NCBI GenBank assembly: GCA_934541105.1
Contig: CAKTDA010000004.1
Coordinates: forward strand, 401,961 to 465,960
Direction of reading: 5' to 3'
Source of the DNA: an uncultured Luteitalea sp.
Lineage (GTDB): Bacteria > Acidobacteriota > Vicinamibacteria > Vicinamibacterales > Vicinamibacteraceae
Length of the DNA stretch: 64,000 nt
The notes under the pieces were generated by a model, which was given only the letters and a program-made list of their open reading frames with translations, had not been told where the DNA came from and ran no database searches. Position numbers and translations under genes: made by a program. Below, piece by piece: positions 17,423 through 28,990 of the stretch; position 1 is the stretch's first letter; each line of letters starts with the position of its first letter.

Positions 17423-18637
17423 ATGCTCGCGAGCCGCACCACACGCATTGCGTCGTCGCCGACGATGAAGGGCCTGATTGCCGCGGAACGGCTGCGGCAG
17501 GCCGGCGTGGACGTCGTCGACCTCAGCGCCGGCGAACCGGACTTCCCGACGCCGGCGCACGTCAAGGCCGCGGCGCATGCGGCCATCGACGCCAACGTCA
17601 CGCGCTACACGCCGAACGCCGGCACGAGCGAGCTGAAGCAGGCAATCATCGACCGATACAAGGCCGATTACGGCGTCGAGTACGACGAACGCGAGGTCAT
17701 CGTCTGCGCCGGCGGGAAGCAGGCGCTCCTGAACGCGGCGCTTGCGGTGTTCGGGCCCGGCGACGAGGTCATCACGCATGCGCCCGGCTGGCCGACGCTC
17801 GTCGAGCAGATCAAGCTGGCCGAAGCGATGCCGGTGGTAGTGCGGACCTCGCCCGAGGACGGGTTCGCGATCACGGCCGCGTCGTTCATCGACGCGTTCA
17901 CGCCGCGTACGCGGGCGATCGTGATCAACTCACCGGCCAATCCCACCGGCGCGCTCGTGAGCGAATCGGAACTCGCGACGCTCGCGGATGCCGCCGCGTC
18001 GCGAGGCATCTGGATCGTCGTCGACCTCTGCTACGAGAAGCTGATCTACGACCCCGTGCCGCACAATCTGCCGCGCGTGCTCGTGGAGCGGATGCGCGAC
18101 CGCACGATCCTGGCCGGCTCGGCCTCGAAGGCGTACGCGATGACCGGCTGGCGCTGCGGCTGGATGCTCGCACCGGCCGGTGTCGTGTCGGCAGCCAACG
18201 CGATCCAGAGCCACTCGACGAGCAACGTCTGCTCGATCACGCAGAAGGCGGTGGTGACGGCTCTCACGGGCCCGCAGTCCTGCGTGACCGACATGCTCGA
18301 CGAATACCGCCGTCGCCGCGACCTGATCCGCGGGCTCGTCACGGCCGACGAGCGCCTCACGTGCTCGGTGCCAGCCGGCGCGTTCTACCTGTTCGTGGAC
18401 GTCTCGGCGCTGTTGTCGCCCGACGGCCTCCGCACGAGCGCGGACTTCTGCCAGGCGCTGCTCGAGGACCGTCACCTCGTCGTCACCGCGGGCGAGGCCT
18501 TCGACGCGCCGGGGTTCTTCCGGATCTCCTACGCCGCCTCCACCGCGCAGCTCGAGGAGGCCGCACGACGTCTGCACGCCTTCGTCGCCGACGTCGACGC
18601 CGGCCGGTACGACGGACGCGGCGCGGCCACGACGTGA
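17423..18637 (+). CDS. PLP-dependent class I aminotransferase (aspartate aminotransferase-like)
   Basis: 404 aa fold-type I aminotransferase. N-terminal VDLSAGEPDFPTP, a substrate-binding INSPANPTGA motif, VVDLCYEKLIYD and the PLP lysine in GSASKAYAMTGWRCGW (Lys236) match the AspC/AspB group that uses aspartate or aromatic and other amino acids with 2-oxoglutarate. The exact amino acid cannot be read from sequence. The stop shares four bases (GTGA) with the next gene, so the two are translationally coupled; the partner is a 2-hydroxyacid oxidase-like protein, which may hint at serine/glycolate metabolism (inference). Confidence 0.9.
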   Translation: MLASRTTRIASSPTMKGLIAAERLRQAGVDVVDLSAGEPDFPTPAHVKAAAHAAIDANVTRYTPNAGTSELKQAIIDRYKADYGVEYDEREVIVCAGGKQALLNAALAVFGPGDEVITHAPGWPTLVEQIKLAEAMPVVVRTSPEDGFAITAASFIDAFTPRTRAIVINSPANPTGALVSESELATLADAAASRGIWIVVDLCYEKLIYDPVPHNLPRVLVERMRDRTILAGSASKAYAMTGWRCGWMLAPAGVVSAANAIQSHSTSNVCSITQKAVVTALTGPQSCVTDMLDEYRRRRDLIRGLVTADERLTCSVPAGAFYLFVDVSALLSPDGLRTSADFCQALLEDRHLVVTAGEAFDAPGFFRISYAASTAQLEEAARRLHAFVADVDAGRYDGRGAATT

Positions 18638-20043
18638 GCCAGCACCCGGCCTACGGCGCCGTCACCGAGGCCTTCGTCGCGGCGCTCGAGGCTGCCGTCG
18701 GCGCCGGCCACGTGCGGCGTGACGAAGAGGCGCGTGTCGCGTATGGCACCGACGCCCTGAAGAAGGGGCACCCGGCCGATGTCGTCGTCTGGCCCGGCAG
18801 CACGGCGGAGGTCGCGGCGGTGCTGCGCGCCTGCAGCGCGCATCGCGTGCCCGTGGTGCCGCGCGGGGCGGGCACGGGCTACACCGGCGGCGCGGTGCCC
18901 ACGCAGGGCGGCGTCGTCCTCGCGCTGTCGCGCCTTGACCGGATTCTCGAGATCGACGAACGGAACATGCTCGCCGTCGTCGAGCCACATGTGATCACCG
19001 GCGACCTGCAGCAGGCCGTCGAGGCCGTGGGGTTGTTCTATCCACCCGATCCGGCGAGCCTTGCGACGTCCACGATCGGCGGCAACGTCGCCGAGTGCGC
19101 CGGCGGGCCGCGCGCGTTCAAGTACGGCGTCACGAAGCGCTACGTCCTCGGGCTCGAGGCCGTGCTCGCGTCGGGTGAGGTGATCCGGACCGGCGGCCGG
19201 AGCGTGAAGAACGTCGTCGGCTACGACGTCACGCAGCTGCTCGTGGGGTCGGAAGGGACGCTGGCGGTGATCACGCAGGTGATCGTGCGGCTCGTGCCGC
19301 TGCCGCCGACGCAGGTCACGCTGCGTGCGACGTTTGCCTCGATTCGCGCGGCCGTCGATGCGGTGACGAACCTGATTCGCGCGCGCGTGGTTCCCTCGGC
19401 CCTCGAACTCATCGACGGCGACTCGCTGGATGCGGTTGCGACGAGCCTCGGCACGCGCGCGCTGGCTCCCGAGGTCACCGGCGCGGTCCTGCTGCTCGAA
19501 GTGGACGGCCTTGCCGAGACGGTGCGCGAGGAAGGCCGGCGCGTGGAGCAGGCGTGCCGGGATGCCGGGGCGACCGAAGTCCTCGTGGCCGCCGACGCGG
19601 CGACGCGCCAGGAGCTGTGGCACGTCCGACGGTCGCTCTCCCTCTCGCTTCGCGTGCTCGCGCCCCTCAAGATCAACCACGACGTGGTCGTGCCGAAGGG
19701 GCGCATCCCGGAGTTGTTCGACGTCATCGCGCAGTTGCGCGCCGACTCGCCGGGCGTCCGCATCCCCTGCTTCGGCCACGTGGGCGACGGCAACATCCAC
19801 GTCAACCTGATGCTCGATCCCGCTGATCCGGTTGCCGTGGCGTCGGCCCGGCGCGCCGAGGAGACGCTCTTTGCGAGCGTCGTCGCGCTCGACGGGTCGA
19901 TCAGCGGCGAGCACGGCATCGGCTTCTCGAAGCGCCCGTTCGTCCCGCTCGAACTCTCGCCCATCGAGATCGATCTCCAGCGGCGCATCAAGGCCGCGTT
20001 CGATCCGCTGCACATCCTCAATCCGGGGAAGATGTTTCCGTGA
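18634..20043 (+). CDS. glcD: FAD-linked 2-hydroxyacid oxidase, GlcD-like
   Basis: 469 aa flavoprotein of the glycolate/D-lactate dehydrogenase family. The FAD-binding PCMH region has PRGAGTGYTGGA (about 75-86) and TIGGNVAECAGGPRAFKYG. The C-terminal cap has GHVGDGNIHVN, GSISGEHGIG and the closing LNPGKMFP. It probably oxidises glycolate or D-lactate at the membrane, donating to quinone. The GTG start at 18634 overlaps the aminotransferase stop. GlcE and GlcF subunits are not adjacent, so it may act alone or with subunits elsewhere. It is the last gene of the 13.6-20 kb operon. Confidence 0.9.
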   Translation: MSQHPAYGAVTEAFVAALEAAVGAGHVRRDEEARVAYGTDALKKGHPADVVVWPGSTAEVAAVLRACSAHRVPVVPRGAGTGYTGGAVPTQGGVVLALSRLDRILEIDERNMLAVVEPHVITGDLQQAVEAVGLFYPPDPASLATSTIGGNVAECAGGPRAFKYGVTKRYVLGLEAVLASGEVIRTGGRSVKNVVGYDVTQLLVGSEGTLAVITQVIVRLVPLPPTQVTLRATFASIRAAVDAVTNLIRARVVPSALELIDGDSLDAVATSLGTRALAPEVTGAVLLLEVDGLAETVREEGRRVEQACRDAGATEVLVAADAATRQELWHVRRSLSLSLRVLAPLKINHDVVVPKGRIPELFDVIAQLRADSPGVRIPCFGHVGDGNIHVNLMLDPADPVAVASARRAEETLFASVVALDGSISGEHGIGFSKRPFVPLELSPIEIDLQRRIKAAFDPLHILNPGKMFP

Positions 20044-20078
20044 ACACCGCGCTGTGACGCCGGGGTCCGGCAGCCGCC

Positions 20079-21782
20079 TCACTCGTTCGTGACGAGCAGC
20101 ACCGTCTCGAGATCGCGCGAGGGGTCGGGCCAGAGCAGGGTGCGCAGGCGCAGGCCGGCGGGGTTGAAGTACTGGACCTCGGCGAGCGTGCGGGCCGTGA
20201 ACTCGTGCTCGGCGGACAACTGCGCGAGGTCGTCGCGCGTGATCACGCAGAGCACGCGGCGCGGCTGGTTGAGGAACTCCACCACCTCGTGCGGCTGCAC
20301 CAGGTCGGTCTGCTTCACGCCGGTGTAGAACACGAGGTTGCGCACGAACACGCGGTAGGTCGCCGAGGGCTCGCCGCCCTGGTAGACCGCCGTGTACTTG
20401 CGCGCCATGACCTGCACGGGTTCGAGATCGGCAGCCGAGGCCACCGAGTACTGCAGCGACAGCAGCGTCGCGATCGACGCCACCGCCATCGTCACGGGCA
20501 GCGCCCAGCGCCGCCGGCTCCACGCCGCCATGAGCACTGACCCCGCAGCCACCGTGATGATGCCGGTGCACACGAGCGCGAGCGACGGCGTGAGGACGAA
20601 CAGCAGCGGGCGGGCGCGGTGCAGGAGCACGCCGAGGATGAACAGGAACACGGCGCAGAGCGTGCCGCACCAGGCGAGAGCGGCCTGGCGGCCGGTGCGT
20701 CCGGGCGCGCTCGTCGTCGTCTCGTCGGGCAGCCTGGCGATCACCGTGCGGGCGAGCAGCAGCGCCATCGGCGGCAGCATCGGCAGGATGTAGCGCGGCT
20801 GCTTGCCGATGGAGGCCGAGTAGAAGACGAAGGGCACGGCCGCCCAGATGATGGCGCGCCATTCGGCGCGGGTGACGAGGCGCTCGGCGCGGAAGACGCG
20901 GCGCCATGTCGGTAGCCAGAGCAGGATGAAGGGCGACCAGGGCATGAGGCCGCCGAGCACGATGGGCACGTAGAACCAGAGTGGCCGCGGCTCGTTGTAG
21001 CGGTCGGTGGCAAAGCGCTCGAGGTTCTCGCCGATGAAGAACCGGTGCATGTAGGCGAGGCCGTGGTGCTGGGCCATCGCCAGGAACCAGGGCGCCGCGA
21101 CGAGCAGCGCGAGCCCCGCGACGATCGCGATGTCGATGAGACCGGGCAGCTGCGAGCGGTCTCCGGGGCTGGAGCCGCGTTCCTTCCACCACACCGGGAT
21201 GACGGCCAGCACCGGCAGGGCGATGGCGACGGGGCCCTTCGTGAGGATGCCGAGGCCGATCATCACGCCGGCAAAGGCGAGCCAGAGCCGCCGCCGGGTT
21301 CGCGTGGTCGTTGGCGTGGTGCTGGGCGCGCCGATGCCCTCGATCAGGCCCCATGTCGCGGCTGCAATGAAGAACGCGAGCGGGAGGTCCGGCAGCGAGA
21401 GCCGGCCGATGGAGAAGTAGCCGAAGCTCGTCGCGACGACGGTCGCGGCGAAGAAGCCGGTGGCGGCGTCGAACCAGCGCCGGCCTGCCAGGTAGGTGAG
21501 CAGCGACAACCCGAGCCCGGCAAGCGCCGACGGGAAGCGCGCCGCGGCCTCGCCCACGCCCGCCGCCTTGTAGGCAATCGCGACGAGCCAGTAGTAGAGG
21601 ATCGGCTTCTGGAAGCGCAGCTCGTAGTTGTAGTACGGCGTGAGCCAGTCGCCCGAGACGACCATCTCGCGAGCGGCCTCCGCGTAGAACGCCTCGTCGG
21701 AGTCGCCGATTGCGCCGCGACCGAGGCCTGCGAAGAACGTCAGGAAGCAGACCAGGCCGAGTATGAGCACATGGCGCGACAC
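20079..21782 (-). CDS. ArnT-like (GT39/GT83) membrane glycosyltransferase
   Basis: 567 aa polytopic membrane protein of the PMT/ArnT group, which transfers sugars from polyprenyl phosphate to lipid A, protein or other acceptors on the periplasmic side. The first loop has the conserved acidic DSDEAFYAEAAREM (about 27-40) and LTPYYNYELRFQKPILYYW. About a dozen hydrophobic helices follow, then a soluble C-terminal domain (about 440-567). The acceptor is not predictable: no other lipid A or glycan gene is adjacent. It converges with glcD and is divergent from rho. Confidence 0.85.
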   Translation of the reverse strand: MSRHVLILGLVCFLTFFAGLGRGAIGDSDEAFYAEAAREMVVSGDWLTPYYNYELRFQKPILYYWLVAIAYKAAGVGEAAARFPSALAGLGLSLLTYLAGRRWFDAATGFFAATVVATSFGYFSIGRLSLPDLPLAFFIAAATWGLIEGIGAPSTTPTTTRTRRRLWLAFAGVMIGLGILTKGPVAIALPVLAVIPVWWKERGSSPGDRSQLPGLIDIAIVAGLALLVAAPWFLAMAQHHGLAYMHRFFIGENLERFATDRYNEPRPLWFYVPIVLGGLMPWSPFILLWLPTWRRVFRAERLVTRAEWRAIIWAAVPFVFYSASIGKQPRYILPMLPPMALLLARTVIARLPDETTTSAPGRTGRQAALAWCGTLCAVFLFILGVLLHRARPLLFVLTPSLALVCTGIITVAAGSVLMAAWSRRRWALPVTMAVASIATLLSLQYSVASAADLEPVQVMARKYTAVYQGGEPSATYRVFVRNLVFYTGVKQTDLVQPHEVVEFLNQPRRVLCVITRDDLAQLSAEHEFTARTLAEVQYFNPAGLRLRTLLWPDPSRDLETVLLVTNE

Positions 21783-21816
21783 GCTGGCCCCGGATTCTAC
21801 ACCATGGTTTTTGGGC

Positions 21817-21822
21817 TATACT
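21817..21822 (+). promoter_or_regulatory. -10 element of the rho promoter
   Basis: TATACT stands out in an AT-richer patch about 95 nt before the rho ATG. No good -35 is seen at 16-18 nt. The roughly 90-nt leader is consistent with the known habit of rho genes to control their own transcription within the leader. Confidence 0.45.
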
Positions 21823-21917
21823 TGCGGCTCACCTCGTGGTTCAGGGGCTCGGCTCTCGCGCGACGCGCGTCCCGACGCGGCTCCGTGAGTCCCCGGCCAC
21901 CTCACACCTGACAGAGC

Positions 21918-23303
<1,386 letters not shown>

Positions 23304-23313
23304 GCACGGGTGT

Positions 23314-23333
23314 CCGCCGGACGAGTCCGGCGG
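23314..23333. terminator. Hairpin between convergent rho and pcm
   Basis: A perfect 8-bp stem with a CGAG tetraloop (23314-23321 with 23326-23333) lies 10 nt after the rho stop and serves both strands. No U tract is present on the rho side. Its sequence resembles the palindrome at 31628-31643. Confidence 0.55.
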
Positions 23334-23353
23334 CTGCACCGCAGGGCGTGCAC

Positions 23354-24043
23354 CTATCGCTGCTCTTTCACCATCGGGACGAAGCGGACCGCCATCAGCC
23401 TGCGTTTGTCGAACCCGCCGGCCGTCCGTTCGATGACCAACAGATCCTGGTCGTTCACGCCGACGGGCACCACGAGGCGGCCGCCGACCTTCAACTGCTG
23501 CTTCAGCGCCTCCGGCACCGCGGGCGGCGCCGCCGTGACGACGATGGCGTCGAACGGCGCGTGTTCGGGCCATCCGGCATAGCCGTCGCCGAGGCGCACG
23601 GTCACGTTGTCGTAGCCGAGCGTGCGCAGCAGCGCGTCGGCTCGTGTCGCCAGCGCCGGCACGATCTCGATCGAGTAGACCTGCCGTGCCAGTTCGCCGA
23701 GCACGGCCGCCTGGTACGCCGACCCGGTGCCGATCTCGAGCACGACGTCGTCGGGCTCGATCGCCGCCGCCTCGCTCATCACCGCGACGATGTAGGGCTG
23801 CGAGATCGTCTGGCCGTGCCCGATCGACAGCGGGGAGTCGTGATACGCGAGCGACTCCGACCCCGCCGCGACGAAGCGCTCGCGCGGGACCGTCCGCAGG
23901 GCCGCGAGGACGCGCGGGTCGCGGACCCCGCGCGCCTCGATCTGATCACGGACCATCGCGTCGCGTTGCATGGCGAATGGCTCCTGGCTCGGTGCGTGGT
24001 CGACGCACGCGGTGAGCGCCAGCAGCGTCAGCAGGTAACGCAT
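23354..24043 (-). CDS. pcm: Protein-L-isoaspartate O-methyltransferase with lipoprotein signal
   Basis: 229 aa PIMT, which uses SAM to methylate isoaspartyl residues and start repair of aged proteins. Family motifs: MVRDQIEARGVRDPRVLAAL, VPRERFV, SIGHGQTISQPYIVAVM, SAM loop EIGTGSAYQAAVLG. Unusually the N-terminus reads MRYLLTLLALTAC, a short lipoprotein signal with a lipobox Cys13. A second in-frame ATG (23971, Met25) begins the usual cytosolic form and has its own AGGAG 9 nt upstream; the first ATG has AGGAGG overlapping the clpB stop, 10 nt upstream. It lies 14 nt after clpB as the last gene of a chaperone operon. Confidence 0.93.
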   Translation of the reverse strand: MRYLLTLLALTACVDHAPSQEPFAMQRDAMVRDQIEARGVRDPRVLAALRTVPRERFVAAGSESLAYHDSPLSIGHGQTISQPYIVAVMSEAAAIEPDDVVLEIGTGSAYQAAVLGELARQVYSIEIVPALATRADALLRTLGYDNVTVRLGDGYAGWPEHAPFDAIVVTAAPPAVPEALKQQLKVGGRLVVPVGVNDQDLLVIERTAGGFDKRRLMAVRFVPMVKEQR

Positions 24044-24057
24044 GGCGGCGACGCCTC

Positions 24058-26667
<2,610 letters not shown>

Positions 26668-26703
26668 GGTTCCCCGGTTCGATGTGCAGTCGATGCCGAT
26701 GGT

Positions 26704-27690
26704 TCAAGCCGGCTGCGCGCGCAGCGCCGCCAGCGCTTCGTAGTGCCGCCGCTCCTCCGGCGAGAGGTCGGTCGGCACCTGGAGTTCCAGCGTGACGAGC
26801 AGGTCGCCGCGCTCGCCGGCCTTGCCGAGCACGGGCATCCCGTGTCCGCGCAGGCGGAGGACGGCGCCATGGCGCGTCCCGGCAGGCACGCGGGCGCGGA
26901 TGCGCGTGCCGACGAGCGGCTGGACCTCGAGTTCGCCGCCAATCACCGCGACCGGCACGGGGACGGCCACGCGCGTGGCGAGGTCGTGGTCGCCGCGCGG
27001 CTCGAACCGCGCGTGCGGGGCGAGCTTCACGCGGAAGTACACGTCGCCGCCGCCCGACGGCGCGCGCACCTTCTGGCCGTTCCTGATGCCGGCGGGGAAG
27101 CGGACCTCGAGCGACCGCTCGCCATCCGGACCCGTGAGCGTCACCTTGCGCGTCGTACCGGTGAAGGCCTCTTCGAGGCTGATCGGCAGCTCGTGCTCCT
27201 GCGGGGCCGCGGCGTGCCGACGCCCACGCGGACGCGCGCTAGCGCCGCCGCCGGCGTCGCCGCCGAAGAACGTCGTGAAGAAGTCCGAGAACGGGTTGCC
27301 GCCCTCGCCGAACATCTCCTGGAACTCCTCGGGCGTGACCGTGCGGTATCCGCCACCCTGTCCGCCCTGTCCTGCCGCGCCGCCCGCACCGCCGAACGGC
27401 CAGCCGCCGCCCCCGAACGGCGCGCCCGTGCGCGGGTCGACGCCGGCGCGCTGCGCCTGCTCGTACGCCTTCCAGTTCGCCCCGAGCTCGTCGTACTTCG
27501 CGCGCTTCTCGGCATCGCCGAGCACTTCGTGCGCCTCGCTGATCTCCTTGAACCGCGCCTCGGCGGCGCTGTCGCCGGGATTGACGTCCGGGTGGTACTT
27601 GCGCGCCAGCTTGCGGAAGGCCGCCTTGATCTCCTTGGCGGAGGCCGTCTTCGCGACGCCGAGCGTGGCGTAGTAGTCGCGGAACTCCAT
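26704..27690 (-). CDS. dnaJ: DnaJ/CbpA-type co-chaperone (class B, no zinc finger)
   Basis: 328 aa J-domain protein. The J domain (1-70) has HPD at 33-35; a Gly-rich linker (about 90-115) and GGNPFSDFFTTFFGG follow; two beta-sandwich substrate domains make up the rest (DGERSLEVRFPAGIRNGQKVR). No CxxCxGxG zinc repeats are present, so it is a CbpA/class-B type rather than the classical DnaJ. It stimulates DnaK ATPase and delivers clients. The hspR stop is 10 nt upstream and clpB follows. dnaK and grpE are not in the window. Confidence 0.92.
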   Translation of the reverse strand: MEFRDYYATLGVAKTASAKEIKAAFRKLARKYHPDVNPGDSAAEARFKEISEAHEVLGDAEKRAKYDELGANWKAYEQAQRAGVDPRTGAPFGGGGWPFGGAGGAAGQGGQGGGYRTVTPEEFQEMFGEGGNPFSDFFTTFFGGDAGGGASARPRGRRHAAAPQEHELPISLEEAFTGTTRKVTLTGPDGERSLEVRFPAGIRNGQKVRAPSGGGDVYFRVKLAPHARFEPRGDHDLATRVAVPVPVAVIGGELEVQPLVGTRIRARVPAGTRHGAVLRLRGHGMPVLGKAGERGDLLVTLELQVPTDLSPEERRHYEALAALRAQPA

Positions 27691-27700
27691 CAGGCCTCCT

Positions 27701-28078
27701 TCAGACGCCGAGCATCGCGCTCAGGCGATCAAGTTCCTGTACCAGCCGGCGCCCGGCGGCACGCGAGACGTCGGTCCCGCTCGCGATGGGGCGGATGCGC
27801 TGCAGCACGTCGGCCACCTCGAGCAGGCGCTGGACGCCGGCGAGGTTGACGCCCGCTTCGTCCACGAGGTGCTTGATGACCCGCAGGCGTGCGAGCTCCT
27901 CCTGCGTGTAGACCCGCATGCTGCCAAGGGTGCGCGACGGGCGCACGAGCCCGAGCCGCTCGTACTTGCGGAGCGTCTGCGGGTGCATGCCGAGGTGGCG
28001 TGCGGCGACGCTGATGAGAATCACCTCGTCGAGCACGGCCGGCGCGTCGCTCCGGGAGCGGGGACCAATCGTTGACAC
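27701..28078 (-). CDS. hspR: HspR-like MerR-family heat-shock repressor
   Basis: 125 aa MerR-type regulator. The winged helix contains ISVAARHLGMHPQTLRKYERLGLVRPSRT, the HspR signature; a short dimer helix follows (LVDEAGVNLAGVQRLLEVADVL). HspR represses chaperone operons and itself, usually with DnaK as co-repressor. The GTG at 28078 lies only six nucleotides after a -10 element, implying a leaderless mRNA; an in-frame GTG at 28036 is the alternative start. It heads hspR-dnaJ-clpB-pcm, which it most likely controls. Confidence 0.88.
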   Translation of the reverse strand: MSTIGPRSRSDAPAVLDEVILISVAARHLGMHPQTLRKYERLGLVRPSRTLGSMRVYTQEELARLRVIKHLVDEAGVNLAGVQRLLEVADVLQRIRPIASGTDVSRAAGRRLVQELDRLSAMLGV

Positions 28079-28113
28079 GTGACGAGTGTAGACATTGATA
28101 CGATGTGTGTCAA
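28072..28113 (-). promoter_or_regulatory. Strong hspR promoter with flanking inverted repeat
   Basis: On the minus strand TTGACA (28108-28113), a 17-nt spacer and TACACT (28085-28090) form a near-consensus promoter. A perfect 7-bp inverted repeat (28072-28078 and 28107-28113, centres 35 nt apart) covers the -35 box and the start codon, a plausible operator for autoregulation. The classical HAIR sequence is not present. Confidence 0.7.
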
Positions 28114-28255
28114 TGCCATGCGTCGAATCACGGCAGGGCTCGAGGGCTCGCGCGCAACCTCGTCCGCCGCAGCGCATTCCCGGGATTCGCGCGCTTGCGA
28201 CATACTGATGGTTCGCGCCAGCCGCGGACATGGCGTCCGGGCCCGCCGACTCAAC

Positions 28256-28990
28256 GTGGACTTCGCGGCATCCGACCTCCTGACCATCGGGCTCCTCGTG
28301 CTCATCGAGGGGCTCCTCAGCGCCGACAACGCGCTCGTCCTTGCCATCCTGGTGCTGTCGCTGCCGCGGCACCAGCAGCGACAGGCGCTGCGCTACGGCA
28401 TCCTCGGCGCCTTCGTGTTCCGCGCGCTGGCGACGCTGTTTGCGGCGTACATGATCGAGCTGGCGTGGGTGAAGCTCGTGGGTGCGCTGTACCTGCTGTG
28501 GCTCCCGATCCAGCACTTCCGGGGCGGCAGTCACGAGGAGCGCAAGCAGATCAAGCCCGCCACGAGCTGGCTCGGGCTCGGGGCGTTCTGGACGACCGTC
28601 ATCAAGGTCGAGCTCACCGACATCGTGTTCGCCATCGACTCGATCCTCGTGGCCGTCGCGATGTCGCCGAAGCTGTGGGTGATCATCACCGGCGGCATCC
28701 TCGGCATCATCGCGATGCGGCTGCTGATCGGCCAGTTGCTGGCCGTGGTGCAGCGGTTCCCGGCGCTCGTCGATGGCGCGTTCGTCATCATCGCGTGGGT
28801 GGGCATCAAGCTGCTCGTCGAGTACCTGCACCAGCTCGGGTACGTGCACTTCCAGATTCCGAAGTGGCTGTCCCTCGGGCTGATCGTGGTGATCTTCGGC
28901 GGCTTCTACCTCTATGCGCGCTACAAGGGGCCCGTGGAGGTCGAAGGTGACGACGAGGCCACGGAGTTGTTGAAGGAACACACGGAATGA
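28256..28990 (+). CDS. TerC-family integral membrane protein (YkoY-like)
   Basis: 244 aa membrane protein of the TerC/Alx/YkoY family, associated with manganese export and tellurite resistance in other bacteria. Seen: EGLLSADNALVLAILV in the first helix, with the conserved Asp-Asn pair, and the second family signature KVELTDIVFAIDSI with two acidic residues that line the presumed metal site. Seven or so hydrophobic helices. The start is uncertain: GTG 28256 (VDFAASDLL) fits relatives best, ATG 28208 adds 16 Arg-rich residues. The stop overlaps the next ATG (ATGA), so it is coupled to an ATP-grasp protein. Confidence 0.85.
   Translation: MDFAASDLLTIGLLVLIEGLLSADNALVLAILVLSLPRHQQRQALRYGILGAFVFRALATLFAAYMIELAWVKLVGALYLLWLPIQHFRGGSHEERKQIKPATSWLGLGAFWTTVIKVELTDIVFAIDSILVAVAMSPKLWVIITGGILGIIAMRLLIGQLLAVVQRFPALVDGAFVIIAWVGIKLLVEYLHQLGYVHFQIPKWLSLGLIVVIFGGFYLYARYKGPVEVEGDDEATELLKEHTE

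Noticed and set aside
28072..28113. HAIR operator for HspR
   Set aside because: The CTTGAGT-N7-ACTCAAG consensus is absent; only a different, widely spaced inverted repeat is seen.
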